A DNA stretch of 64,000 nucleotides from NCBI RefSeq assembly GCF_001700505.1, contig NZ_MAPV01000056.1, positions 1 to 64,000 on the forward strand. The letters are read 5' to 3'. Under the pieces are notes generated by a model. That model made no database searches and was not told where the DNA came from. It saw only the letters and a program-made list of their open reading frames with translations. Positions 43,500 to 52,737 of the stretch are shown here, one piece after another (the stretch's first letter is position 1; each line of letters starts with the position of its first letter). The position numbers and the translations under genes were made by a program. This DNA comes from Streptomyces mutomycini. GTDB taxonomy: Bacteria; Actinomycetota; Actinomycetes; Streptomycetales; Streptomycetaceae.

Positions 43500-44778
43500 G
43501 TGTGACCTGATCACCAAGACCGACAACTTCAACCGGCTGCTCGCGAACGCGGCCCCCCGGGTGGAGCAAGACCATCTCCCAGGTGGAGGTCGTCGACTGG
43601 CAGAAGGGGTACTCGTGCGCCCCTGCCGCCTGCCCGGCCGCCTATGACGGCCTGCACCCCAACGCCTTCGGCGAGTACCAGCTCGCCATCGCCTTCGAGC
43701 AGACCCTGCACGACCGGTACGGCCTGGGCCGGGGCCCGATACCCTTCCCGCCCGAGAACCTGCCGGTCCGGCTGACACCCGTGCCGACCGGCCTGAAGGC
43801 CGAGTCCAGCCCGCAGGGCGTGACCGTCACCTGGAACCCGGTGTACGGGGCCTTCGGCTACGACGTGCGATCGCGGATCTCCGGCCAGACCACCTGGAGC
43901 GAGGGCCGCGTCAACAGCAACCGGACCGACACCACCTGGACCGTCGACGGCATCCAGTGGGAGTACCAGGTGCGCACCGTCGGCGGTGACAACGTCAAGG
44001 GCCCCTGGTCCGGGACGGTCAGCGCGGTCGCTCACCCGAAGACGGCGCCGCCGCCGCGGATCGTCGCCAGCCGGCCGATCGGGCAGGACGGTATCGAGCT
44101 CGAGATCGCACCACCTGACTACCCACCACCATCGACCGGTACGAAGTGATCCTCTTCGACAAGGACACGCCCGGCGCCTGGCTCACCGGCACCGGCTTCC
44201 GCGGCAACCGGGTGCAGATCTGCGGGCTGAAACCGGGCCACCGCTACCTCGTCGCGGCGGCCACCTGGAACGCCGCTGGTGGCGGGCTGCCCGGACTGGC
44301 CCGGCCGGTGATGGTCGGCGGCGGCATCCCGGCCGCCCCGACCGGCCTGCGGGTGACCACCGTCGATCCCACCACGGTGGAACTGGACTGGAACGGCGCG
44401 AAGTCGGCGGCCGGCTACCAGCTGTGGGTCTCCAACATCAAGGACGGCGGCACCACCCCGCCGGAGGCCGACGAGAACATCATCGAGGACACCCTCTACG
44501 GCGTCGGCTTCCTGTTCCCGGGCGTGTGGAACTTCCAGTTCTGCGTGACGGCCGTCAACGGCTCCCTCGAGTCCGACAAGTTCAACTGCGTGATCCCGCC
44601 CCATCCCGACGGCAACGCACCGACCAACCCCGGCGGCAGCGCGCTGAACCCCTCACCGAGCGCTCGCACCGCAGCGTCGGACACGGTGGACATCGGATCG
44701 CTCACCACCCTGAGGAACCCGGACGGCACGGGAAGTCCCGTCGCGGTCGGGGCCGGGGTCAACGGAGGTGATCGCTAA
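43500..44778 (+). pseudogene. 3' part of a GDSL/SGNH hydrolase with fibronectin-III domains, frameshifted
   Basis: The 5' end is missing: the first recognisable sequence is KTDNFNRLLANAAP, the frame changes in a C-run near 43553, then comes the GDSL block-V motif DGLHPNAFGEYQLA (about 43650) with the catalytic Asp and His. After it come FN3-like repeats (VTPVPTGLKAESSPQGVTVT; YDVRSRISGQTTW), with a second frameshift near 44125, then two more (HRYLVAAATWNAAGGGLPGL; APTGLRVTTVDPTTVELDW). Ends at 44778. Resembles a large secreted Streptomyces esterase; inactive here. Confidence 0.7.
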
Positions 44779-44914
44779 CCCGGCCTCGGTGTCCCGCTGA
44801 CCGCGAAGGCGAGGCGTGCATGGCCCCGCTCCACATGACCGCACCCTCACTGTGGCCACGCGGTCTCCATCACTGCTCCGGGACACCGGCCCCTCACCTG
44901 GCATGCCGGGCGCG

Positions 44915-46279
44915 TCAGGAGTTGAGCTCCTCCAGCGTCCTGCCCTTGGTCTCGATCGCGAACCAGGCGATCGCGGCGCCCACCGCGGCCACCACGGCGA
45001 GCTGCGCGAAGACGAGCCCCAGGCTGCCGCCCGCTCCGATGATCGCGCCCACGGTCACCGGGCCGAGAATGACGCCGAACCGGTTCCACAGGCCGCCGAA
45101 CGCCGCCCCCTTGGCCCGGTTGGCCGTCGGGTACAGCTCGGGGGAGTACAGGTAGAGACCCGCGTTGATCGCGTACAGGAAGAACGTCGTGCACGAGGCG
45201 AAGACGGCGACCTGGCCGCCCGAGGTCGCACCGAGCAGGGCGAGCACGCCGAGCGAGAGCACGGTGCCGACGAGCGCGCTGATCAGGGCGGGCCTCCGGC
45301 CGATGCGGTCGATCACCATGGCCATGATGAACGTGCCGAGCAGGCCGGTGACGTTGCTCAGCAGGGTGTAGACGAGCGCTGTGGTCAGATCCAGGCCGAA
45401 CTGCTTCGTGTAGAGCGACGGCAGCCACGTGGAGATGCCGTGGTTCACGTAGTAGGCAACGAACCACAGACCTGACAGAACCGCTGTACGCCGCAGGTAG
45501 CGGCCCTGGAACAGGTCGCGCAGACGGCCCTTGGATGCCTCGTCGGGCGTGCCGGCTGCCGGTGCGGGCAGCGGCTCGGCGGTGGCGCGGGCGACCTCGG
45601 CCTCGATGAGGCTGATGGCCTCCTCGGCCTCCTGGGTACGTCCACGGGCCAGCAGCCAGCGCGGGGATTCCGTTACGTGGCGCGGAAGTGCGGCGGCGAT
45701 CAGCACCGGGAGACCGCCGATGACGAACATCGCGCGCCAACCGAAGTTGGGGACCACCCAGACGGCGAGCAGAGTGGCGGCCGCCAGTCCGGCAGGGAAG
45801 ATCATCTCGTACAGCAGGACGAAGCGGCCCCGCTTGTCGGAGCGGGCGATCTCGTTGATGTACGTGGCCGCGACGGGCACGACACCGCCGATGCCGAGCC
45901 CCTGGACGAACCGGAAGAGCGAGAAGGTCTCGATGCTGCCCGAGAAGGCGACGGCGAGGCTGGCAAGACCGGTGATCGCGACACCCAGGGCGACGGTGCG
46001 CACTCGGCCGATCCGGTCGCCCAGCCAGCCCGCGGCGATGGCGCCGAGCAGCATGCCGATCGAGGCGGAGGTCACGGCGAAGGTGGCCTGGCCGGTGGTC
46101 AGGTTCCATTCCTTCATCAGGACGGGCAGTGCGGAGGCGGCCAGCAACTGGTCGAACGCCTCGAAGAACGTGACGGCGCCGATCAGGAACCGGACTTTGA
46201 CGTGCCAGCGCGATTGCGGCAGTCGTTCGAGTCTCGCGGCTATGGAGCCGAGGGCTGGCTTGCCGGCCACAGTCGTCAT
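44915..46279 (-). CDS. MFS transporter, probable aromatic/organic acid importer
   Basis: 454 residues with 12 predicted membrane helices and the MFS signatures GWLGDRIGRVR (loop 2-3), PRWLLARGR after helix 6 and DRIGRRPAL (loop 8-9); the C-terminus ETKGRTLEE is sugar-porter/AAHS-like. A ~40-residue Ala/Pro-rich loop separates the halves. AAGGAA precedes the ATG at 46279. Divergent from the catabolic operon across a region with paired palindromes, so it probably imports that pathway's substrate (inference). Confidence 0.9.
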   Translation of the reverse strand: MTTVAGKPALGSIAARLERLPQSRWHVKVRFLIGAVTFFEAFDQLLAASALPVLMKEWNLTTGQATFAVTSASIGMLLGAIAAGWLGDRIGRVRTVALGVAITGLASLAVAFSGSIETFSLFRFVQGLGIGGVVPVAATYINEIARSDKRGRFVLLYEMIFPAGLAAATLLAVWVVPNFGWRAMFVIGGLPVLIAAALPRHVTESPRWLLARGRTQEAEEAISLIEAEVARATAEPLPAPAAGTPDEASKGRLRDLFQGRYLRRTAVLSGLWFVAYYVNHGISTWLPSLYTKQFGLDLTTALVYTLLSNVTGLLGTFIMAMVIDRIGRRPALISALVGTVLSLGVLALLGATSGGQVAVFASCTTFFLYAINAGLYLYSPELYPTANRAKGAAFGGLWNRFGVILGPVTVGAIIGAGGSLGLVFAQLAVVAAVGAAIAWFAIETKGRTLEELNS

Positions 46280-46332
46280 GGAGGGGTTCCTTCCGCGGGC
46301 AGAACAGTTGCGGAGACAGTAGGTTCCAGTAT

Positions 46333-46359
46333 CTAAGCGGTCAATGGTTAAGAGCTTAG
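46333..46359. promoter_or_regulatory. Palindrome TTAAGAGCTTAG plus half-site in divergent promoter
   Basis: TTAAGAGCTTAG at 46348-46359 with an extra half-site CTAAGCG at 46333, about 55-80 bp upstream of the MFS start. Nearly identical to the site at 46463-46474. Probable regulator-binding site; no regulator gene is encoded in the cluster. Confidence 0.6.
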
Positions 46360-46462
46360 GAATCTCGTTTCCGGCAACTTGGTGTTCATCATCGACGTCA
46401 TGGAGGACGTGCTCAAGGCATGCAAGGCAACGATTCCACCCTGGGACCTTGCGGAAGAATAG

Positions 46463-46474
46463 TTAAGCGCTTAG
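46463..46474. promoter_or_regulatory. Palindrome TTAAGCGCTTAG in divergent promoter
   Basis: Differs from a perfect palindrome at one position and from the upstream site at one position. Lies ~95 bp before the aldehyde dehydrogenase start. Two sites ~115 bp apart could serve the two divergent units or support looping (inference). Confidence 0.6.
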
Positions 46475-46568
46475 ATTTCTAGCACTTCGACGGTTCCGAG
46501 TGAGGGAACGCACCCCGTTCCTCACCCGCGGCCCAGCCCTGCCCGCCACCTCGCCCGGAGGTACACCC

Positions 46569-48053
46569 GTGCCGCACATCCCCACCGACATCCTGATCGC
46601 GGGCCAGTGGCGACGCGGAGCGGGCGAGCTGCTCGACACCGTCGACCCGGCGACCGGCCGCGTCCTCGCCACCGTCCACACCGCCTCGGCCGAAGAGGTC
46701 GACGAAGCGGCCGAAGCCGCTGCGAAGGCAGCCGCGGACCCGGCCTGGCGGGACCTGCTCGCCCACGAGCGCGCCCGGCTGCTGCACCGCATCGCCGAGC
46801 TGACCGAGCAGGCGGCGGACGACCTCGCCGCGCTGCAGACCGCCGACACCGGCAAGACGCTGACCGAGACCCGCGCCCTCACGCTCAGTGCGGCAGGCAC
46901 CTTCCGCTACATCGCGGCAGCCCTGGAGAGCGCCGAGGACTCGGTCACGCCGTCCCGCGGCCCGTACGTCACGATGAGCGCGTACGAGCCGCTGGGAGTC
47001 GTCGGCGCGATCAACCCCTGGAACTCTCCGGTCGCCAGCGACGCGCAGAAGATCGCGCCCGCGCTCGCCGCCGGGAACGCGGTCCTGCTCAAGCCGGCTG
47101 CCTGGACCCCCCTCGTCTCCCTCGCCCTCGGCCGCCTGATCACCCAGGCCCTCGACGAGTTCCGCCTGCCCACCGCCCTGCTGTCGGTACTCCCGGGCAG
47201 CGGCCGGGTGGTCGGTGACGCCGTCGTACGCCACCCCCTCGTCGCCCGCATCGGTTTCACAGGCGGTACGGAGACCGGCCGTTCCATCGCCACGCTTGCC
47301 GCCCGCAAGCTCATCCCCGTCTCCCTGGAGCTCGGCGGCAAGTCGCCGACGATCGTGCGCGCCGACGCCGACATCGAGCAGGCCCTGGCCGGCGTGATGT
47401 TCGGGATCTTCTCCTCCAGCGGCCAGTCCTGCGTCGCCGGCTCCCGGCTCTTCGTGGCCCGGGAGATCTACGACTCCTTCGTCGGTGAACTCGTCGAGCG
47501 CGTCCGCGAGCTGCGCGTCGGACCCGGCACCGAACCGGGCACCCAGGTCGGCCCCCTGGTGCACCACAGCCACCGCGACTCCGTCGCCGCCTACGTCGAC
47601 CTCGCCCGCTCCGAGGGCGCACGGGTCCTGTGCGGAGGCTCGGCGCCCGAGGGCGAGCGGTACCAGGACGGCGCGTACTACCTGCCGACCGTCCTGGAGG
47701 GACTGCCCAACACCTCCCGCACCTGCCAGGAGGAGATCTTCGGGCCCGTCCTGGTCGCCCTGCCCTACGACGACGAGGACGACCTGGTCCGCCAGGCTAA
47801 CGACTCCATCTACGGGCTGGCCTGCGGGATCTGGACCCGAGACCTGCGAGCCGCCTGGCAGCTCGCCCGCCGGATCGAGGCCGGCACGGTCTGGATCAAC
47901 ACGTACAAGCAGTTCAGCGCCTCCACCCCGTTCAGCGGATGGAAGGAGAGCGGTCTCGGAACGGAGAAGGGCCGCGACGCGATCCGCGCCTACCAGCGCC
48001 AGAAGTCCCTGTACTGGGGCACCTCCGGCCACCCGCTTCCCTGGGCCGGCTGA
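46569..48053 (+). CDS. NAD(P)-dependent aldehyde dehydrogenase
   Basis: 494 residues of the ALDH superfamily. NPWNSPV and AGNAVLLKPA line the cofactor site; the general base Glu is in LELGGKSP and the catalytic Cys in SGQSCVAGSRL; EEIFGPVL and the C-terminal FSGWKESGLG are also present. I use the GTG at 46569, which has GGAGG 7 nt upstream, instead of the longer frame from 46500. First gene of the catabolic operon; likely oxidises a semialdehyde arising from ring cleavage. Confidence 0.93.
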   Translation: MPHIPTDILIAGQWRRGAGELLDTVDPATGRVLATVHTASAEEVDEAAEAAAKAAADPAWRDLLAHERARLLHRIAELTEQAADDLAALQTADTGKTLTETRALTLSAAGTFRYIAAALESAEDSVTPSRGPYVTMSAYEPLGVVGAINPWNSPVASDAQKIAPALAAGNAVLLKPAAWTPLVSLALGRLITQALDEFRLPTALLSVLPGSGRVVGDAVVRHPLVARIGFTGGTETGRSIATLAARKLIPVSLELGGKSPTIVRADADIEQALAGVMFGIFSSSGQSCVAGSRLFVAREIYDSFVGELVERVRELRVGPGTEPGTQVGPLVHHSHRDSVAAYVDLARSEGARVLCGGSAPEGERYQDGAYYLPTVLEGLPNTSRTCQEEIFGPVLVALPYDDEDDLVRQANDSIYGLACGIWTRDLRAAWQLARRIEAGTVWINTYKQFSASTPFSGWKESGLGTEKGRDAIRAYQRQKSLYWGTSGHPLPWAG

Positions 48054-48071
48054 CCCGGCACGCACCGACGC

Positions 48072-48091
48072 CCGTCCGTCCGTCCGTCCGT
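48072..48091. repeat. CCGT tetranucleotide repeat, five copies
   Basis: Sits between the aldehyde dehydrogenase stop and the ribosome site of the next gene. Too short to be sure of significance. Confidence 0.6.
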
Positions 48092-48103
48092 CTGGAGAGA
48101 CTG

Positions 48104-49048
48104 ATGCACCAACCACCCCCCGGCCCGATCGCACGGCTCCGCTCACTGCGCTACGTCGAGCTGCACACCCCTGCCTTCACCGAGACCGCCGACTTCTACG
48201 AAGAGGTCTGGGGCCTGGAGACCGTCGAGTCCGACACCGGCGCCCGCTGGCTGCGCGGAACGGGCGACGAGCACCACGTCCTCCACCTCGCCGAGCGGGA
48301 GAAGCTCGGCCTCGGCCGCCTCTCGTTCGCCGTCGCGACCCCTGCCGAGGTCGACGAGGCCGCGCGGCGCCTCGACGCACGCGGCATCGTCCCCGTCTTC
48401 GGGCCCGGCCCGCTGCATCAGGCGGGCGGCGGCTACGGGCTGCGGTTCACCGATCCCGAGGGGCGCCTCATCGAGATCAGCGCCCAGGTCGAGGCGGTCG
48501 TGCCGCGCGGCCGGGACGGCGCCGTGCCCGTCGGGGTGACGCACGCCGTGCTCAACACCACCGACATCGACGCCGCCGTCACCTTCTACTGCGAGGTGCT
48601 GGGGCTGCGCGTCTCCGACTGGTCCGAGCACCAGATGGCTTTCCTGCGCTGCAACGCGGACCACCACTGCATCGCCTTCAACCAGGCCGAGTGGACCTCG
48701 CTCAACCACGTGGCGTACGAGATGACCTCGGTCGACCACTTCATGCGTGGCCTCGGCCGGCTCCGCCACCACGGCATCACCCCCCAGTGGGGGCCCGGCC
48801 GGCACGGCCCCGGCAACAACACCTTCTCCTACTTCACCGACCCGTCCGGGCTGGTCTGCGAGTACACCTCCGAGGTCGCCCAGATCGTCGAGGACGCCTG
48901 GATCGCCCGGGTGTGGCGGCGGGTTCCGGACCTGTCCGACCTGTGGGGGACGGCGGGACCGCCGTCCAAGGAGATCCGCTGCCACATGGCGGGCGCGCCG
49001 GACCCCGGCCCGCTCGCTCCCCTCGACGCCCAGGAGGCCTCCGCATGA
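48104..49048 (+). CDS. Two-domain VOC protein, extradiol dioxygenase-like
   Basis: 314 residues with two vicinal-oxygen-chelate modules: residues ~12-130 (RYVELHTPAFTETADFYEEV; FTDPEGRLIEIS) and ~140-280 (THAVLNTTDIDAAVTFYCEV; HHCIAFNQ; SLNHVAYEM; DPSGLVCEY). The second module has His146, His in LNHVAY and a Glu in VCEYTS at the positions of the 2-His-1-carboxylate iron site of type-I extradiol dioxygenases. Likely cleaves a catechol-like ring. ATG at 48104 with GGAGAGA upstream. The stop overlaps the next start (ATGA). Confidence 0.85.
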   Translation: MHQPPPGPIARLRSLRYVELHTPAFTETADFYEEVWGLETVESDTGARWLRGTGDEHHVLHLAEREKLGLGRLSFAVATPAEVDEAARRLDARGIVPVFGPGPLHQAGGGYGLRFTDPEGRLIEISAQVEAVVPRGRDGAVPVGVTHAVLNTTDIDAAVTFYCEVLGLRVSDWSEHQMAFLRCNADHHCIAFNQAEWTSLNHVAYEMTSVDHFMRGLGRLRHHGITPQWGPGRHGPGNNTFSYFTDPSGLVCEYTSEVAQIVEDAWIARVWRRVPDLSDLWGTAGPPSKEIRCHMAGAPDPGPLAPLDAQEASA

Positions 49049-49842
49049 GCACCGTACGCAAGGTCGGCATCGTCGGCTGGGGCGCGATCGGCCGGGTCGT
49101 CGGCGCCGCCCTCGCCGAAGGGCGGGTGGGCGGCGCCGAGCTGGTGTGCGTCGTCGACAACCGTCCGCTCGGCGAAGCCGCACCGGCGCGGCAGGCCACG
49201 TTCGAGGAGGCCCTGGAGACCTGTGACCTGATCGTCGAGGCCGCGGGCCAGGGTGTCGTACGGGAGTGGGGCGAGCGGGTGCTGGAATCCGGCACCGATC
49301 TGCTGATCGCCTCCACCGGAGCGCTGACCGACGAGGACCTCGCGAAGCGGCTGCTCGCGGCGGGACCCGGCCGGGTGTACTTCACCAGCGGTGCCGTCGG
49401 GGGTCTCGACCTCCTCCAGGCGGCACGTTCCCTGGGTCCGCTCGACGAGGTGCGCCTCACCACCACGAAGCTGCCCTCCACTCTCGAACAGCCCTGGATG
49501 GACGAGGACCTGCTGGCCCGGATCCGGTCGGCGACCGGACCGGTCGTGGTCATGTCCGGCACCGCTCGCGAGGTCCCGGTCAAGTTCCCCAAATCGACGA
49601 ACGTGGCCGCGTCGGTCGCGCTGGCGGTCGGCGACCTGGACACTGTGCGGGTCCAGGTCGTCGCCGACCCGGCGGCGCACCGCACACGCCATCTGATCGA
49701 GGCGTCCGGCGCGCACGGTGCGTACCGCTTCGAGGTCGCCCACCTGCCCGACCCGGGTAATCCGGCCACCAGCCAGGTGGTGCCGTACGCGGTCCTGCGC
49801 AGCCTCGCCGCGCTGGCGGGACGGACGGGCCAGATCCTGTGA
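49045..49842 (+). CDS. L-aspartate dehydrogenase-like protein (DUF108)
   Basis: 265 residues. N-terminal Rossmann motif GIVGWGAIGRVVG, then the aspartate-dehydrogenase domain with TSGAVGGLDLLQAARSLGP, VKFPKSTNVAASVALAVGD and RTRHLIEASG. The family oxidises L-aspartate (via iminoaspartate) with NAD(P) or runs in reverse. Translationally coupled on both sides (ATGA before, GTGA after). Its place among ring-degradation genes suggests a different, perhaps amino- or oxo-diacid-related, substrate. Confidence 0.85.
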   Translation: MSTVRKVGIVGWGAIGRVVGAALAEGRVGGAELVCVVDNRPLGEAAPARQATFEEALETCDLIVEAAGQGVVREWGERVLESGTDLLIASTGALTDEDLAKRLLAAGPGRVYFTSGAVGGLDLLQAARSLGPLDEVRLTTTKLPSTLEQPWMDEDLLARIRSATGPVVVMSGTAREVPVKFPKSTNVAASVALAVGDLDTVRVQVVADPAAHRTRHLIEASGAHGAYRFEVAHLPDPGNPATSQVVPYAVLRSLAALAGRTGQIL

Positions 49843-50639
49843 ACGCCCGCGCCGACTTCCGCCCCGACGTCCATGTCGAAGAGGCCGGTGACCACGGCCC
49901 CCTGCTGCTGTGCCTGCACGGGATCGGCTCGTCGTCGGCAGCGTTCGCGCCGCAGCTCGCCGAACTCTCCTCGTACGCGAGGGTCGTGGCCTGGGAGGCA
50001 CCCGGCTACGCGAAGTCGCCCGACCCGCTCGGCCCGCTCGGTCTGGACGACTACGCGGACGCGGCAGCCGCTCTCATCCGTGACCGCGCCTCGACCGCGC
50101 ACGTCCTCGGAGTGTCCTGGGGCGGTGTGATCGCGCTACGGCTCGCCTCACGCCACCCGGAGCTCGTCGCCTCGCTGATCGTCGCCGACTCCAGCGCGGG
50201 CTCCGGCACGGACGAGGCGAAGGCGAAGGGCATGCGGGCCCGGGCCACCGAGCTCGCCGAGCTCGGCCCGCGCGCCTTCGCCGAGGGACGTGGACCGCGG
50301 CTGGTGTCGCCGGGCGCCCCCGGCGAACTCGTACGCCGGGTCGTGGACACCATGGCCGCCTCGGTACGGCTGCCGGGCTACGCGTACGCCGCCGAGTCCA
50401 TGGCCGCCGCCGATCTGCGCGCCGAACTCCCCTCGATCGCCGCGCCCACCCTCGTGCTCTGCGGCGAGCAGGATCGGGTCACCGGCATCGACGCGAGCCA
50501 GGCCATCGCCGGAGCCATCCACAGGACCGCCTACGTGATCGTCAAGGACGCCGGTCACCTGGCCAACCAGGAGCAGCCGGGCCACTTCAACGCCTGGGTG
50601 CTCTCCCACCTCCGCATCACCGCATCCATCCCCGAGTAG
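49839..50639 (+). CDS. Alpha/beta hydrolase
   Basis: 266 residues. HGIGSSSAAFAPQL is the oxyanion-hole region, GVSWGG (about residue 95) the nucleophile elbow with Ser, LCGEQDRVT the acid region and DAGHLANQEQP the catalytic His. Resembles meta-cleavage-product hydrolases and lactone hydrolases. GTG start overlaps the previous stop by 4 bp. Confidence 0.88.
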   Translation: MNARADFRPDVHVEEAGDHGPLLLCLHGIGSSSAAFAPQLAELSSYARVVAWEAPGYAKSPDPLGPLGLDDYADAAAALIRDRASTAHVLGVSWGGVIALRLASRHPELVASLIVADSSAGSGTDEAKAKGMRARATELAELGPRAFAEGRGPRLVSPGAPGELVRRVVDTMAASVRLPGYAYAAESMAAADLRAELPSIAAPTLVLCGEQDRVTGIDASQAIAGAIHRTAYVIVKDAGHLANQEQPGHFNAWVLSHLRITASIPE

Positions 50640-50650
50640 GAGCCTCCACC

Positions 50651-51172
50651 ATGCCTCTGACCACCGACGCGTACGACAACGGCGACGACCTCTCCGCGTA
50701 CACCGACTCCCTCATCGCCACCAAGGCCTCCCGTGTGGCGGACTTCGACACCCTCTCCTTCCAGGAGAAGGCCGGCGCGCAGTTCCGTCGCGGCCAGATC
50801 CGCTACGTCGGCTCGGGCGCCACCGGCAACCACGAGAGCGACAGCCGGATCCTCCCGTCCGGCGGGTTCACCTTCTCCAACATGCTGCTGCCGCCCGGTG
50901 CCGAAGGCCCGGCCCACACCCACCACGATGTCGAAGAGGCGTTCTTCGTCCTGGAGGGCGAGGTCAAGGTCGGCATCCACCGCGGTCCCGACGAGGCCGA
51001 GTACCGCACCCTCGGCTACCGCGACATGATCGTGGTCCCCGCCGGAGTGACCCGTTCGCTCAAGAACGAGGGCGACACCGACGCCCTCTTCTGCGTCGTC
51101 ATCGGCACGCAGAAGCCGCAGGTGCCGACCTACCCCGAGTACTCGCCGATGCACGGCGTCACCCGTGGCTGA
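50651..51172 (+). CDS. Cupin-domain protein
   Basis: 173 residues; a single conserved cupin barrel with HTHHDVEEAFFVLEGEVKV (metal-binding His residues and Glu) and the second motif YRDMIVVPAGVTRSL. May be a ring-modifying dioxygenase/isomerase or a binding protein. Twelve bases after the hydrolase; its 3' end overlaps the next gene by 8 bp. Confidence 0.87.
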   Translation: MPLTTDAYDNGDDLSAYTDSLIATKASRVADFDTLSFQEKAGAQFRRGQIRYVGSGATGNHESDSRILPSGGFTFSNMLLPPGAEGPAHTHHDVEEAFFVLEGEVKVGIHRGPDEAEYRTLGYRDMIVVPAGVTRSLKNEGDTDALFCVVIGTQKPQVPTYPEYSPMHGVTRG

Positions 51173-51920
51173 CCAGCCCCCGGCCGACGCTCGCACAGTC
51201 GTCGTCACCGGTGCGGGCCGTGGCCTGGGCCTGGCCATGGCCCGCCGGGCGGGCGCCGACGGCTTCCGGGTCGTCGTCGCCGAACTGGAACGGGAACGGG
51301 GCGAGCACGCCGTCGCGGAACTGAGCTCGGAAGGCATCGACGCCCGCTTCGTGCGCTGCGATGTGGCCGACCCCACCTCGGTGGCCGCGCTGGCCGCCGC
51401 CGTACGCGAGATCGGCCCCGTGTACGGCCTGGTCAACAACGCGGCCCTCGCCAACGGTGTGGGCGGCAAGGAGTTCCAGGACATCGACATCGAGGTGTGG
51501 GACCGGCTGATGGCGGTCAACGCCCGCAGCCCCTGGCTGGTGGCGAAGGCCCTGTACCCGCTCTTCGCGACACCTGGGCGGATCGTCAACATCGCCTCGG
51601 ACGCCGCGCTGTACGGATCCCCCCGGCTCGCCCACTACATCGCCTCCAAGGGTGCGGTCATCGCACTCACCCGGGCCATGGCACGCGAACTCGGAGACAA
51701 GGGGATCACCGTGAACGCGGTCGCCCCCGGGCTCACCGAGTGCGAGGCGACCGAGACCGTGCCCGCCGAACGGCACGACCTCTACCGCATGAACCGGGCC
51801 ATCTCAAGGCCGCAGCAGCCGGACGACCTCACCGGGATCGTCTCCTTCCTGCTCGGCGAGGAATCCCGCTACCTGACCGGACAGGTGATCGCCGTCAACG
51901 GCGGCTTCACCATGAACTGA
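51165..51920 (+). CDS. Short-chain dehydrogenase/reductase
   Basis: 251 residues. NAD(P)-binding TGAGRGLGLAMA, NNAA, the catalytic Ser in NIASDAALYGS and YIASK (Tyr and Lys) are present, and the end GQVIAVNGGFTMN is typical of the classical SDR family. GTG start overlapping the cupin gene. Probably dehydrogenates a diol or hydroxy intermediate. Confidence 0.9.
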   Translation: MADQPPADARTVVVTGAGRGLGLAMARRAGADGFRVVVAELERERGEHAVAELSSEGIDARFVRCDVADPTSVAALAAAVREIGPVYGLVNNAALANGVGGKEFQDIDIEVWDRLMAVNARSPWLVAKALYPLFATPGRIVNIASDAALYGSPRLAHYIASKGAVIALTRAMARELGDKGITVNAVAPGLTECEATETVPAERHDLYRMNRAISRPQQPDDLTGIVSFLLGEESRYLTGQVIAVNGGFTMN

Positions 51921-51939
51921 ACTGCAGGAGAAACGAGTT

Positions 51940-52728
51940 ATGGATCTGGGACTCGCCGACCGCACCATTGTGGTCACCGGCGGAAGCTCGGGCGTCGGCC
52001 TGGCCACGGTCTGCGCCCTCCTCGACGAGGGTGCCCGCGTCGCCACCTGTGGCCGTGACGCCGACCGGCTCGCCAAGGTGGCGGCCGAACTCGGCGCCGG
52101 GCACGACCGCCTCCTGACCGGAGTCTGCGACGTCCGCGACGCCGACGCCGTGCGCGACTTCGTCCGCCGCACCGCCGAGGAGTTCGGCGGCATCGACGGA
52201 CTCGTCAACAACGCCGGACAGTCCCGGATGAAGGGTCTCGACGACTCCACCGCCGAGGACTGGCGCGACGAGCTGGAGCTGAAGTTCGCCGGGGTGCTCA
52301 ATCCCCTGCAGGCCGCGCGCCCGCACCTCGCCGCCTCCGGCGCGGCGAGCGTCGTCAACATCAACGCGGTACTGGCCAAGCAGCCCGAGCCCCGGCTGAT
52401 CACGACGAGCGCCGCCCGGGCGGGCATCCTCAACCTCTCCAAGTCCCTGTCGGCCGAACTCGCCGGCGAGGGCATCCGGGTCAACTCCGTCTGCCTCGGC
52501 CTCATCGACACCGGCCAGTGGACGAGGCGCTACGCAGCCGCGGACTCCGGCAGGAGCTACGAGGACTGGCAGGCGGAACTGGCCGCCGACCGAGGCATAG
52601 CCCTCGACCGGCTCGGCCGGGCCGAAGAGGTCGCGTTCGCCGTCCTCACCCTGCTCTCGCCCCTCGCCTCGTACATCACCGGCACCAGCATCGACGTCTG
52701 CGGCGGCGTCGGCCGCTCCATCCTCTGA
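51940..52728 (+). CDS. SDR-family protein lacking the canonical Tyr/Lys pair
   Basis: 262 residues. The Rossmann motif TGGSSGVGLAT and NNAG are intact, but the active-site segment reads ITTSAARAGILNLSKSL: the usual YxxxK is replaced by T...R. The C-terminus (ITGTSIDVCGGVGRS) is normal. Either a divergent SDR subfamily that uses other residues or a non-catalytic partner. RBS AGGAG before the ATG at 51940. Confidence 0.85.
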   Translation: MDLGLADRTIVVTGGSSGVGLATVCALLDEGARVATCGRDADRLAKVAAELGAGHDRLLTGVCDVRDADAVRDFVRRTAEEFGGIDGLVNNAGQSRMKGLDDSTAEDWRDELELKFAGVLNPLQAARPHLAASGAASVVNINAVLAKQPEPRLITTSAARAGILNLSKSLSAELAGEGIRVNSVCLGLIDTGQWTRRYAAADSGRSYEDWQAELAADRGIALDRLGRAEEVAFAVLTLLSPLASYITGTSIDVCGGVGRSIL

Positions 52729-52737
52729 GGAGACACC

